Below, piece by piece: positions 54,127 to 62,855 of a stretch of 64,000 nucleotides of DNA. The stretch comes from Roseovarius lutimaris. GTDB lineage: Bacteria; Pseudomonadota; Alphaproteobacteria; Rhodobacterales; Rhodobacteraceae. The position numbers were made by a program, and so were the translations under genes. The first letter of the stretch is position 1, and each line of letters starts with the position of its first letter. Below the pieces are notes generated by a model that ran no database searches, was not told the DNA's origin, and saw only the letters and a program-made list of their open reading frames with translations. Location of the stretch: contig NZ_FOVP01000002.1 in NCBI RefSeq assembly GCF_900115165.1, positions 62,001 to 126,000 on the forward strand. The letters are read 5' to 3'.

Positions 54127-54719
54127 CCCTTCCCCGATTTTACCCGATTTTCGATGATTTTCGTTGGCTTGAGCGGCTGTTGCCGCTTGGTGTGAAACTG
54201 GTCCAGCTGCGCATCAAAGACACCCCCGAGGACATCGTGCGCGCCGCCGTGATCAAGGCACAGGCGCTGTGCCGTGCGCAGGGTGCTATTTTGGTGGTCA
54301 ACGACTATTGGCAGATCGCGATTGACGCGGGCTGTGACTGGATTCACCTCGGGCAGGAAGATCTTGATGATTCCGATATCGCCGCGATCCGGCGGGCGGG
54401 GCTCAAGCTTGGCCTAAGCACCCATGACCGCGCCGAGCTTGATCGCGCCTTGTCGTTCGATCCCGGTTATGTTGCCCTCGGGCCGGTCTATCCGACGATC
54501 CTGAAAAAGATGAAATGGCAAGAACAGGGTCTGGAAAAGCTGACCGAATGGAAGGCGGTGATTGGCGATATCCCTCTTGTCGCGATTGGCGGCATGTCGG
54601 TGGAACGCGCCGCTGGAGCGTTTGAGGCAGGCGCGGATATTGTCGCGGCGGTTACCGATATCACGCTGAACGATGATCCCGAGGGGCGGGTGCGCCAATG
54701 GCTTGGGGCCACGGCATGA
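54123..54719 (+). CDS. thiE: Thiamin phosphate synthase ThiE
   Basis: It couples HMP pyrophosphate and thiazole phosphate to thiamin phosphate. The 198-residue TIM barrel has [62 protein letters not shown] and [10 protein letters not shown]. It overlaps thiG and the next gene by 4 nt each. Confidence 0.93.
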   Translation: MTLPRFYPIFDDFRWLERLLPLGVKLVQLRIKDTPEDIVRAAVIKAQALCRAQGAILVVNDYWQIAIDAGCDWIHLGQEDLDDSDIAAIRRAGLKLGLSTHDRAELDRALSFDPGYVALGPVYPTILKKMKWQEQGLEKLTEWKAVIGDIPLVAIGGMSVERAAGAFEAGADIVAAVTDITLNDDPEGRVRQWLGATA

Positions 54720-55705
54720 CCCGATACGCGCGCCAGATCGCGGTGCCTGAATTTGGCCCAAAGGCACAGGCAAGGCTGCGGGCGGCGCGGGTTCTCGTGG
54801 TCGGTGCAGGTGGGCTTGCCGCGCCAGTGCTGCAATATCTTGTCGGGGCTGGTGTGGGGCACATCACGCTGGTGGATCACGACACCGTCGCGCTCAGCAA
54901 TCTGCATCGCCAGACGCTGTTTCGCGAGGCCGATATCGGTCGGCCCAAGGCCGAGGTCGCCGCCGTGCATATGGCTGCGCTCAATCCCGAGTGTCGGGTC
55001 AGGCCGTTGGTTGAACGGCTTGACCCCCAAAACGCCAAAGCGCTTTGCATGGGGCAAAACGTGATCCTTGATTGCGCTGACAGTTTCGCGGCAAGCTATG
55101 TTCTGTCCGATATTTGCACCGCGCTAAACCTGCCACTGATCAGTGCCACTGTTGTGGGCACCTCGGGTTATTGCGGTGGATTCTGTGGTGGCGCACCCTC
55201 TTTGCGTGCGGTGTTTCCCGACCTGCCGGACCGCTTGGGAAGCTGCGACGCCGATGGCGTTCTGGGGCCAGCCGTGGGCGTGATGGGCGCAGTGCAGGCG
55301 CAGATGACATTGGCCGTTCTGGCCGGAATAGAGCCGGATCCACTTGGGCAATTGGTGAGTTTTGAGGCCCTCGGCCTCCGCTTTGGCGGATTCCGGTTTG
55401 AGGGCGCGCCAGAGCCGGACGGCGGGTTTGCCTTTATCGCCGCCAGCGAGATTTGCACCAATGACGCCCTGACCGATTTGCGCGCGGCTGATGAACCCGG
55501 CCCCGCCCTTGCGGGTGCCGCGCGGCGCATTGTTGCCGATTTCGATATCCCGCCGCTGCCCGACAAAGGGCAACGCGTCGTTCTGGCCTGTCGCTCGGGC
55601 CTGCGCGCGTGGCAGGCCGCCACCCGTCTGCGCCAACATTGGCCCGGAGAGATTGCACTGATCGCGCTTGGCGACAGCCCCAATGACACCCAAGGAGACG
55701 ACTGA
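54716..55705 (+). CDS. thiF: ThiF/MoeB-type adenylyltransferase with C-terminal rhodanese-like region
   Basis: It is expected to adenylate the ThiS C-terminus. In 329 residues the E1-type fold has [17 protein letters not shown] (about 27-43), the Arg-containing [15 protein letters not shown] and [14 protein letters not shown]. The usual CxxC zinc pairs are not seen: only single Cys residues remain in [16 protein letters not shown], and the distal pair is replaced by FEGAPEPD. A short C-terminal rhodanese-like stretch has [12 protein letters not shown] with Cys292, a possible sulfur-transfer residue. It overlaps thiE by 4 nt and is followed directly by thiY. Confidence 0.88.
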   Translation: MTRYARQIAVPEFGPKAQARLRAARVLVVGAGGLAAPVLQYLVGAGVGHITLVDHDTVALSNLHRQTLFREADIGRPKAEVAAVHMAALNPECRVRPLVERLDPQNAKALCMGQNVILDCADSFAASYVLSDICTALNLPLISATVVGTSGYCGGFCGGAPSLRAVFPDLPDRLGSCDADGVLGPAVGVMGAVQAQMTLAVLAGIEPDPLGQLVSFEALGLRFGGFRFEGAPEPDGGFAFIAASEICTNDALTDLRAADEPGPALAGAARRIVADFDIPPLPDKGQRVVLACRSGLRAWQAATRLRQHWPGEIALIALGDSPNDTQGDD

Positions 55706-56641
55706 ATGAAATATCTCGCGCTTATGGTTGCCCTGTTGGCGACCGCCCCCGCCATGGCACAGGATCGGATGACGCTGTTGCTTGACTGGTTCGTGAACCC
55801 CGATCATGGCCCCATCATTGTGGCGCAGGAACTTGGTTACTTCAAAGACGCCGGTCTTGAGGTTGAGATCGTCGCCCCCGCCGACCCAAGCGACCCGCCC
55901 AAGATGGTCGCCGCCGGCCAGGCCGATCTTGCCATTTCCTATCAGCCTCAGCTTCATATGCAGATCGAGGGCGGCCTGCCGCTGCGCCGGGTTGGCACGC
56001 TGGTGGCGACGCCGCTGAACTGTCTTTTGGTGCTCAAAGACGGGCCGATCAAATCAAGTGCAGACCTCAAGGGGCGCAAGGTTGGCTTTTCGGTCGCAGG
56101 TGTTGAAGAGGCCCTGTTGTCCGCCATTCTGGGGCAGCATGGCATGTCGCTTGACGATATCGAACTGGTCAGCGTGAACTGGTCGCTGTCGCCCTCGCTT
56201 ATGTCGGGTCAGGTCGATGCGGTGATCGGCGCCTATCGCAATTTCGAGCTGAACCAGATGGAGATCGAAGGCGTGCCGGGGCACTGTTTCTTCATCGAAG
56301 AAGAGGGTATTCCCGCCTATGATGAGCTTATCTATGTGGCCAATCCCGCGACCATGAATGCCGATGTGATCCGCCGCTTTCTTTTCGCCACCGAGCGCGC
56401 GACGCAATATATCGTCAACCACCCCGAGGAAAGCTGGGAAATATTTGCCGGCACCTCGACCGAACTGCGTGACGAGCTGAACGCGAAAGCCTGGGTCGAT
56501 ACCGTGCCGCGGTTTGCGTTGCGCCCCTCGGCGCTTGATCATGCGCGCTATACCCGGTTTGAAGCCTTCCTAAAGGGCTCCGGCATGATCGAAGAGGTCA
56601 CACCCGTTTCGGGTCTTGCTCTGGACCTGAGCGCAGAATGA
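55706..56641 (+). CDS. thiY: NMT1/THI5-type substrate-binding protein (ThiY-like)
   Basis: A 311-residue periplasmic binding protein with a signal peptide (about 1-19, ending AMAQ). The core TLLLDWFVNPDHGPIIVAQE and AISYQPQLHMQIEGGLPLRRVG match the NMT1/ThiY group. ThiY binds formylaminopyrimidine, a thiamin breakdown product, for import. The usual ABC permease and ATPase partners (ThiX, ThiZ) are not in the operon or the window. The start follows AAGGAG right after the thiF stop. Confidence 0.86.
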   Translation: MKYLALMVALLATAPAMAQDRMTLLLDWFVNPDHGPIIVAQELGYFKDAGLEVEIVAPADPSDPPKMVAAGQADLAISYQPQLHMQIEGGLPLRRVGTLVATPLNCLLVLKDGPIKSSADLKGRKVGFSVAGVEEALLSAILGQHGMSLDDIELVSVNWSLSPSLMSGQVDAVIGAYRNFELNQMEIEGVPGHCFFIEEEGIPAYDELIYVANPATMNADVIRRFLFATERATQYIVNHPEESWEIFAGTSTELRDELNAKAWVDTVPRFALRPSALDHARYTRFEAFLKGSGMIEEVTPVSGLALDLSAE

Positions 56642-57324
56642 CCGGCGAGTATGGCACCACCTTTCCCCGCCTGCGCGATGCGGCGGGGCAGGTCTGGCAG
56701 GATTATACCCATCATGCCTTTGTCGAAGGCCTTGGCGATGGGTCGCTGCCGCGCAAGGCGTTTCTTGGCTATCTGGTTCAGGATTACATCTTTCTGATCC
56801 ATTTCTCTCGGGCCTGGGCGCTTGCCGTTACCAAGGCCGACACGCTTGAGGAAATGCGCGCCTGTGCGTCATCGGTCGATGTTTTGGTCAATGGCGAAAT
56901 CAGCCTGCATGTGAAAACCTGTGCCGCCGAGGGGTTAAGCGAGGAAGAGCTTTTCACCGCCGCCGAACACCCGGCCAACCTTGCCTATACGCGCTATGTG
57001 ATGGATGCGGGGCATTCAGGTAGTTTCATTGACCTGATCGCGGCGCTTGTGCCCTGTGTGATGGGATACGGCGAGATTGGCGCACGGCTTGCGGCGGATA
57101 GCCATGCTGATCATCCCTATGCCGACTGGATCAACACCTATGCCGGTGACGAGTATCAACAGGCCTGTCGCAACGCGGGTGCGCTGTTTGACGGGGCGGT
57201 CCTGCGCCGTCTTGGCGAGAGCCCGGAAGTCACCCCCGGTTGGGAGCGGATGTCACAGCGCTTTACGACTGCGACCCGGCTTGAAGTTGCGTTCTGGGAT
57301 ATGGGCGTGTCGTTTGGCAAGTAA
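56638..57324 (+). CDS. tenA: Aminopyrimidine aminohydrolase TenA
   Basis: It hydrolyses aminopyrimidine from degraded thiamin to HMP, which ThiD then uses. The 228-residue all-helical protein has FLGYLVQDYIFLIHFSRAW and the nucleophile Cys140 in LVPCVMGYGEIG, with YADWINTYAGDEY after it. It overlaps thiY by 4 nt and ends the thi operon. Its pairing with thiY points to salvage of environmental thiamin fragments. Confidence 0.92.
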   Translation: MTGEYGTTFPRLRDAAGQVWQDYTHHAFVEGLGDGSLPRKAFLGYLVQDYIFLIHFSRAWALAVTKADTLEEMRACASSVDVLVNGEISLHVKTCAAEGLSEEELFTAAEHPANLAYTRYVMDAGHSGSFIDLIAALVPCVMGYGEIGARLAADSHADHPYADWINTYAGDEYQQACRNAGALFDGAVLRRLGESPEVTPGWERMSQRFTTATRLEVAFWDMGVSFGK

Positions 57325-57325
57325 C

Positions 57326-57372
57326 CCCTGCACAGTGGTGCAGGGTCTGGGGTGAGGGGCGCTGCCCCTCAC
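57326..57372 (+). terminator. Two tandem hairpins at the end of the thi operon
   Basis: CCCTGCAC-AGTG-GTGCAGGG (57326-57345) starts one base after the tenA stop. GTGAGGGGC-GCT-GCCCCTCAC (57352-57372) follows. Both stems are perfect, but neither has a T-tract, so termination may be inefficient or factor-dependent. Confidence 0.6.
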
Positions 57373-57379
57373 ACTCCCC

Positions 57380-57405
57380 GGGATATTTTCGGCCAGAAGA
57401 TGCAG
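57380..57405 (+). repeat. Dispersed intergenic motif, copy C
   Basis: GGGATATTTTCGGCCAGAAG followed by ATGCAG lies just after the second thi-operon hairpin. It resembles, from memory, the frequent Rhodobacterales element containing ATTTTTGGCCAGAAGAAG, and is a looser match to copies A and B in this window. Confidence 0.45.
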
Positions 57406-57523
57406 GGAAGGATCAATCAAGGTGGCCGGACATTGTGATGCTCAAAGGCAGGGTTGCTTTGAGGCGCGGAGCGGGGAGGATGTGAAATGCTTGGGAAGCG
57501 TTCAAGTCTCGACATTTTTGATA

Positions 57524-57561
57524 TATACTGAATTTACAGACACTTTATAAACGATTTACAG
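57524..57561 (+). promoter_or_regulatory. Promoter region of the MarR-like gene with a direct repeat
   Basis: A -10-like TATACT (57524-57529), 17 bp after TTCAAG (57501-57506), is followed by two copies of ATTTACAG (57532-57539 and 57554-57561) spaced 22 bp, two helical turns. The second copy overlaps the ribosome site, so autoregulation by the encoded protein is plausible. Confidence 0.4.
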
Positions 57562-57571
57562 GAAAACCTTG

Positions 57572-58087
57572 ATGAGCGAACCCGACCGCCGACGTATTGT
57601 CTCCTCTCGTCATCTGGCCGAAGGCGAGGGTTGGGAAACCTCGGAATTCGAATATGGCCTGATCATTGCCTATAATGCGTTCAGCCGCTGGATGCAGAAA
57701 TGCATGAATGCCGCAGGCATGCCCGAGCTGAGCTCGCTGGAGATTCTGGCGTTGCACAATGTCAATCACCGGGACCGAGAAAAGCGGCTGGCCGATATCG
57801 GGTTTATGCTGAATATCGAAGACAGCCACACCATCAATTATGCCCTGCGCAAATTGCTGAAACTTGGGCTTGTGACCTCGGAAAAGCGCGGCAAGGAAGT
57901 GTTTTACCGCACTTCAGAGACCGGGGCGGAGCTTTGCGATGTCTACCGCAAGGTGCGCAAGGAATGCTTTCTAAGCGGCATGCCCCGGACCGGGGTTTCC
58001 GGTGCCGAGCTTGCCGAGATTGCATCGACCCTGCGCACGATGTCGGGCCAGTATGATCAGGCAAGTCGGGCCGCCTCGTCGCTTTAA
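57572..58087 (+). CDS. MarR-like winged-helix DNA-binding protein
   Basis: A 171-residue protein with a winged-helix core: MPELSSLEILALHNVNHRDREKRLADI, then INYALRKLLKLGLVTSEKRGKEVFYRTSETG. This is a MarR-type reader with a longer N-terminus than usual. It lies next to, and convergent with, the TRAP transporter genes, sharing TTAA at the stops, and may control the TRAP or pxp genes. The effector is unknown. The ATG at 57572 follows AGGA. Confidence 0.8.
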   Translation: MSEPDRRRIVSSRHLAEGEGWETSEFEYGLIIAYNAFSRWMQKCMNAAGMPELSSLEILALHNVNHRDREKRLADIGFMLNIEDSHTINYALRKLLKLGLVTSEKRGKEVFYRTSETGAELCDVYRKVRKECFLSGMPRTGVSGAELAEIASTLRTMSGQYDQASRAASSL

Positions 58088-59385
58088 TTTCCCATGGCGT
58101 TTGGCAAGACCGTTACGATTGACGGAAACACCGTGATCAAAAGCGCGCCCAGAAGCAGCAGAAAAAAGAACGGCATCGCGGCACTTGCGACCCGCAGGAT
58201 ATTGATCCCGGTCAGGCCCTGAATGACAAAGAGGTTAAAGCCGACGGGCGGTGTGATCTGACTCATTTCAACGACCAGCACAAGGTAGATGCCAAACCAG
58301 AGCGGGTCGATTCCGGCGGCCTCGACCATGGGCAGGATGATCGAAGTGGTCAGCACCACAACCGAAATCCCGTCCAGAAAGCAGCCCAGGATGACGAAGA
58401 ACACCGTAAGCGCGGCCAGAAGCGCATAGGGTGACAGGTCAAACCCGCCGATCCAGGTGGCCAGGTTGCGCGGGATGCCGGTAAAGCCCATCGAGATCGA
58501 CAAAAACGCCGCGCCCATCAGGATGAAGGCGATCATGCAGGAGGTCTTGGTCGCCGACAAAAGCGCATCCATGAAGTCGGCAAAGCCAAACCCACCGGTC
58601 GACATCGCCAGCACGATGGACAAGACAACGCCCAGGGCGGCGGCATCCGTGGGCGAGGCCACCCCGGAATAGATCGAACCGATAACGCCGCCGATCAACA
58701 ACAGAACCAGGATAAGCCTGCGCGACGCACGCAGCTTTTCACCGAAGGAATAGGTGCCATCAAGCGCGGGAATGCTCGCCGGGTTCATAACCGCCCTGAG
58801 CGCCACATAGCCGATGAACAACCCGACCAGCATCAAACCGGGCAGAACCCCGGCCACGAACAACCGCGCGATGGATTGCTCTGTTGCCACGCCATAAACG
58901 ATCAGGATGATCGAGGGCGGGATCAGCAGACCCAGTGTGGCAGAGCCGGCCAGCGTGCCAAGGATAAGTTTTTCCGGATAGCCGCGTTCGGTCAGTTCCG
59001 GCACCGACATGCGCCCGATCGTGGCGGCGGTGGCGGCGGACGAACCCGAAACAGCCGCGAAAATCGCGCAGCCGAGGATGTTGACATGCAACAATCGCCC
59101 CGGAATACGGCCAAGCCAGGGGGCGAGGCCTGAAAACATGTCCTGGCTCAGGCGGGATCGCAGCAATATCTCGCCCATCAGGATGAAAAGCGGCAAGGCG
59201 GCCAGCGGCCAGCTATGGCTATGCCCCCAGAGCGTGGTAGCCAGAACCTGACCGGCGGGCGGATTTGCAAAGAACACCAGCGCGACAAAGGCCATGATCG
59301 TCAGCGAGAGCGCCACCCACATCCCCATCGCCAACAGCACCAGCAGGATAGAGAGCAAAACGGTGAAAACCATCGGGTCTGACAT
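58084..59385 (-). CDS. dctM: TRAP transporter large permease subunit DctM
   Basis: The 433-residue large membrane subunit of a tripartite ATP-independent periplasmic transporter, with about 12 membrane helices. Typical segments are ALPLFILMGEILLRS, AAVSGSSAATAATIG and LLIPPSIILIVYGVATEQSIARLF, and MSQITPPVGFNLFVIQ near the end. It drives sodium-coupled uptake of a small acid delivered by DctP. It starts 3 nt after dctQ. The dctP gene of the same operon carries a nonsense codon. Confidence 0.93.
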   Translation of the reverse strand: MSDPMVFTVLLSILLVLLAMGMWVALSLTIMAFVALVFFANPPAGQVLATTLWGHSHSWPLAALPLFILMGEILLRSRLSQDMFSGLAPWLGRIPGRLLHVNILGCAIFAAVSGSSAATAATIGRMSVPELTERGYPEKLILGTLAGSATLGLLIPPSIILIVYGVATEQSIARLFVAGVLPGLMLVGLFIGYVALRAVMNPASIPALDGTYSFGEKLRASRRLILVLLLIGGVIGSIYSGVASPTDAAALGVVLSIVLAMSTGGFGFADFMDALLSATKTSCMIAFILMGAAFLSISMGFTGIPRNLATWIGGFDLSPYALLAALTVFFVILGCFLDGISVVVLTTSIILPMVEAAGIDPLWFGIYLVLVVEMSQITPPVGFNLFVIQGLTGINILRVASAAMPFFFLLLLGALLITVFPSIVTVLPNAMGN

Positions 59386-59388
59386 GGG

Positions 59389-59913
59389 TTATTCCGATCC
59401 TGAATCGAGAAGCACAGGCGCGCGGGCGATCAGGGCTTCGATCAATGTGTCGATCAACGCGACGGTCAAAAGGCCAAGCCCCGCAACCATCGCCGTCTGT
59501 GGTATCCAGAGCGGGATGGCGATGATGCCGGTCGAGATATCGCCATATTCGATGCTTTCGGCCATCAGGGCCCCGGCACACCACGTGGCATAGCCGGTGA
59601 TCGCGATGGTAAGCGCCAGAACGACAATTTCAAATGCCCATTTCGGGCCGTCGCTCAGTTTCTGAACGAAAAGATTAACGCGAATATGGTTTCCGCTGCG
59701 CAGGGTATAGGCAAGCGCCATGAACGACGCGGTCGAGAGCATATACCCGGCGAAATCGGCGTAAGAGGGAATGGTAAAGGACAACTCCGGTCCGCCAAGT
59801 CGCGCCAGAATATTCAGGACAACCTGCGCCGAGACCACAAGACAAATGCCAAGGATAGACAGTGCCGCAATAGCGCCCGCGATCTGATAGAGCCGATCAA
59901 GTAGTTGCCGCAT
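59389..59913 (-). CDS. dctQ: TRAP transporter small permease subunit DctQ
   Basis: A 174-residue four-helix membrane protein with the DctQ pattern: helices at about 10-33, 48-66, 89-108 and 133-155, with ALAYTLRSGNHIRVNLF between the second and third. The ATG at 59913 follows GAGGAG. It lies between dctP and dctM, 79 nt after the former. Confidence 0.9.
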   Translation of the reverse strand: MRQLLDRLYQIAGAIAALSILGICLVVSAQVVLNILARLGGPELSFTIPSYADFAGYMLSTASFMALAYTLRSGNHIRVNLFVQKLSDGPKWAFEIVVLALTIAITGYATWCAGALMAESIEYGDISTGIIAIPLWIPQTAMVAGLGLLTVALIDTLIEALIARAPVLLDSGSE

Positions 59914-59992
59914 TATGTGGGCTCCTCTTGGCGTTGGTCGGGGGGTAAGTGGGGCACAGCATCGCGCATTGGCCATGCTGTGCCGGGTGCGT

Positions 59993-60958
59993 CTATTTCT
60001 GGTAAGCGTCCAGAATGGCCATCGCGCTTTCGCTCGCGTTCGCCTTCCAGCTTTCAAGCATGGTTGCACCAATCGCCTGAAGGCCAGTTGTCAACTCATC
60101 GGATGGGGGCACGATGGCCACGCCGTTATCCGCCATCACCTTGGTTTTCTCGGCCGCCTCGGCGCGTGACATATCCCAGCCGCGGGTTTCTGCCGCCGCT
60201 GCGGCCTCGATGACGGCCGATTGCGTCTCTGGCGACAGCTTGTCAAAGACGCGCTTGTTCACAACCACGATGTTTTTCGGCAACCATGCGTCGATCGGGG
60301 AATAATGGCTCAGGAAATCCCAGGCCTTGGAATTGGCACCGGTCGAGGGCGAGGTGATCATCGCCTGAACCTGACCCGTGGCAAAGGCCTGCGGGATGTC
60401 AGGGGCTTCGACCTGAACCGGGGCCGCGTTGACGGCAGCGGCGAATTCTTCCAGCGTTGCATTGTAGGCGCGGAACCGCAGACCGGCCAGATCATCGACG
60501 GTCTTGATTTCACCATTGGTATAAAGCCCCTGCGCGGGCCAGGGCACCGAGAACAACGGCATCAGCCCCTCGGCGGCCATCAACTCGGCGATCACAGGTT
60601 TCTGAGCGGCCTAAAGCTTGGCGGCATCGTCATAATTGGTGGCCAGAAACGGCTGACTGTCGAGACCATAGGCGAGATCCTCGTTCGAGAGCCGCGACAG
60701 GAAAAATTCGCCGATCGGCACTTGACGCGAGCGCACAGCGTTCTTGATTTCCGGATGCGGATACAGCGACCCGGCGGAATGCACGGTGATGGTCAGATCG
60801 CCGTTGGTGGCCGCCTCTACATCCTTGGCAAACTGCTGAATGTTGACGGTGTGAAAGGTGCTGTCGCCATAGGGTGTGGGCATGTCCCAGCTTTCGGCGA
60901 GGACCGGTGCGGCCATGGCCATGCCTGCCGCAAAAAATGCTGCGTTAAGTACTTTCAT
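59993..60958 (-). pseudogene. dctP: TRAP transporter substrate-binding protein DctP, interrupted by an in-frame TAG
   Basis: Read through, this is a full-length 321-codon DctP protein with a signal peptide (about 1-21) and the family features SAGSLYPHPEIKNAVRSRQVPIGEF, LRFRAYNATLEEFAAAVNAAPVQVEAPDIPQAFATGQV and WLPKNIVVVNKRVFDKLSPETQ, none of them broken. One amber codon at 60611-60613 follows residue 115, between DDAAKL and AAQKPVIAEL. Both halves are in the same frame, so this is not a frameshift. A recent mutation, a sequencing error or suppression would all fit. A 200-residue C-terminal fragment could start at ATG 60595 but would not be exported. Confidence 0.85.
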
Positions 60959-61067
60959 TCTTTTGGTCTCCCGTTGGTTTGATACCTAAACGATATCTTT
61001 TTACACGTATTATGTTGACAATTTATCATCGTTTTGAGATTGTGACAAGTGATATCATCAAGGTTAG
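60959..61067. promoter_or_regulatory. Divergent dctPQM / pxpBCA promoter region
   Basis: This AT-rich 109-bp region has a consensus -35 TTGACA (61015-61020) with a weak -10 GATTGT 17 bp further (61038-61043) for pxpBCA. The palindrome TGATATCA (61050-61057) lies 10 bp before the pxpB start, and another GATATC is at 60992-60997. For dctP a GGGAG site precedes the ATG. Confidence 0.45.
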
Positions 61068-61832
61068 GTGACGGTGACAGATCAAGCCAAACAGTCAAAG
61101 ACTTTTCCAAGGCTTCAAAACGTCGGCCTTGACGGGTTGTTGATCACCTTTGCCGAGCGCTTGTCAGACGGGGCCAATCGCGCGGCGCTCGCCTTTCGCG
61201 GACGGGTCGAAGCCGCCGATATTGAGGGCATCACCGAAACGACAACATCGCTCGCCTCGACCTTTGTCCTGTTCGACCCTTTGAAATCCGACCTGGATCA
61301 TATCCGCGCGCAGCTTTTGGCGCTTTTGGATGGCACGGATTGGGCCGATGTGCCGCTGCCGCAGGGGCGGCGCCTGTGGCGTGTGCCCGCTGCCTTTGGC
61401 GGCACACGCGGGCCGCAACTTGATGAGGCCGCCAAGCTGGCAGGGATCGACCGGGATCGGGCGATCGAGGAAATGACAAGCACCCGCGTGCGTGTTCTCA
61501 CCATCGGCTTTGCCCCCGGACAGCCCTATCTTGGCACCTTGCCACCGCATTGGAATATCCCACGCCAATCGGGGCTGACCAAACAGGTGCCGACGGGGGC
61601 CATCGCGGTGGCGATCCGGCAGTTGGTTCTATTTACGGCCTCAACGCCGACCGGTTGGCGGATGATCGGGCAGACCGCCTTTCGTGGTTTTCGCCCGGAT
61701 CAGGACGCGCCGTTTACCCTTGGTGTCGGGGATGAAATCCTGTTCGCGCCAATCTCTGAGCAAGAGCTGACCGAGATCGAAAACACCGACCAGACCGGGC
61801 TTGGCGGCGCCACGTCCGAGGTGATCACATGA
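61068..61832 (+). CDS. pxpB: 5-Oxoprolinase subunit PxpB (KipI-like)
   Basis: One of three subunits of ATP-dependent prokaryotic 5-oxoprolinase, which opens 5-oxoproline to glutamate. This 254-residue protein of the allophanate hydrolase subunit 1/KipI fold has RVRVLTIGFAPGQPYLGTLP and PRQSGLTKQVPTGAIAVAIRQ. The start is GTG 61068 or 61074. It is followed by pxpC with an ATGA overlap. Confidence 0.88.
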   Translation: MTVTDQAKQSKTFPRLQNVGLDGLLITFAERLSDGANRAALAFRGRVEAADIEGITETTTSLASTFVLFDPLKSDLDHIRAQLLALLDGTDWADVPLPQGRRLWRVPAAFGGTRGPQLDEAAKLAGIDRDRAIEEMTSTRVRVLTIGFAPGQPYLGTLPPHWNIPRQSGLTKQVPTGAIAVAIRQLVLFTASTPTGWRMIGQTAFRGFRPDQDAPFTLGVGDEILFAPISEQELTEIENTDQTGLGGATSEVIT

Positions 61833-62851
61833 CGGCCGCCTTGATCGTGCGGCGGGCCGGCCCCGCCATGACGGTTCAGGACCTGGGCCGCAAAGGACAG
61901 CTTGTTTACGGGCTGGCGGCGGGCGGTGCCGCAGATCGGGTTGCGCTTGCCGAAGGGGCCGCACTGCTTGGTCAGAGCCTTGGGCTTGCGGCGATTGAAA
62001 TGGCCGGCATGGGCGGCGAGTTCGAGGCGACACAGGATATCCGCATCGCCCTTACCGGGGCCCCGATGAAGGCCGATCTTGATGGCGCGACAGTGGTCTG
62101 GAATGCCAGTTACCTCATGGCTGCGGGCCAGCACCTTACACTTGGCGCGGCCAGTTCAGGCAATTACGGGTATCTGCATGTGGGCGGTGGAATCGACACC
62201 AAACCGTTTCTCGCAAGCCGCGCCGCGCATCTGACCGCGGGCATCGGCAAGCTCATTCAAAGCGGCGATCACCTGCCTGTCGGCACCGATCCGCTGCTCG
62301 ATCAAACCGGCAATGTCCTGATACCGCAGGACCGGTTTTCCGGTGGAACCGTCACCGTTTTACCAAGTGTTCACACCGCTCACTTCCCCGAGGATGTGCG
62401 CGCGCGATTCGAGGCCACCGCGTTTGAGCGTACCCCACGCGGCAATCGTCAGGGCGCCGAGCTTGCGTTTGAGGGCGCGCCGTTTTCGACCGGTGAACAG
62501 CTTACGATCCTGTCGGAATGCATGACCGTCGGCGATATTCAGATGACCGGCGATGGTCAGCCTTTCGTCTTGCTGCCCGAATGTCAGACCGTTGGCGGAT
62601 ATCCCCGTATCGGTACGGTCACGCCCGGCGACCTTGCCAAAGTGGCACAGGCGACGCCCGGTACGCCCTTGAGGTTCGAATTCGTGACCCATGAACAGGC
62701 GCTCGCAGCACATCGCCCCCTTGAAACCCTGCGCGCCGACATGGCACGTTCGGTGCAACCGCTGATCCGCGACCCGCACCGCATGCACGATTTGCTGAGC
62801 TATCAGTTGATCAGCGGGGCGATCACCGGATGGGACCACATAGAGGACTAG
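61829..62851 (+). CDS. pxpC: 5-Oxoprolinase subunit PxpC (KipA-like)
   Basis: A 340-residue protein of the allophanate hydrolase subunit 2/KipA family, with the N-terminal RAGPAMTVQDLGRKGQLVYGLAAGG, the GNYGYLHVGGGIDT region and FVLLPECQTVGGYPRIGTV. With PxpB it forms the complex that phosphorylates and opens 5-oxoproline. Overlap with pxpB and a 4-nt gap to pxpA show one operon. Confidence 0.9.
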   Translation: MTAALIVRRAGPAMTVQDLGRKGQLVYGLAAGGAADRVALAEGAALLGQSLGLAAIEMAGMGGEFEATQDIRIALTGAPMKADLDGATVVWNASYLMAAGQHLTLGAASSGNYGYLHVGGGIDTKPFLASRAAHLTAGIGKLIQSGDHLPVGTDPLLDQTGNVLIPQDRFSGGTVTVLPSVHTAHFPEDVRARFEATAFERTPRGNRQGAELAFEGAPFSTGEQLTILSECMTVGDIQMTGDGQPFVLLPECQTVGGYPRIGTVTPGDLAKVAQATPGTPLRFEFVTHEQALAAHRPLETLRADMARSVQPLIRDPHRMHDLLSYQLISGAITGWDHIED

Positions 62852-62855
62852 CGCA

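Noticed and set aside
60595-60613. Possible frameshift in dctP
   Set aside because: The two halves are in the same reading frame; only one TAG separates them, so this is a nonsense codon, not a frameshift.
60987-60994. Octamer TAAACGAT shared with the MarR-like promoter (57548-57555)
   Set aside because: One shared 8-mer between AT-rich promoter regions of this size is within chance; no symmetric extension supports a common operator.
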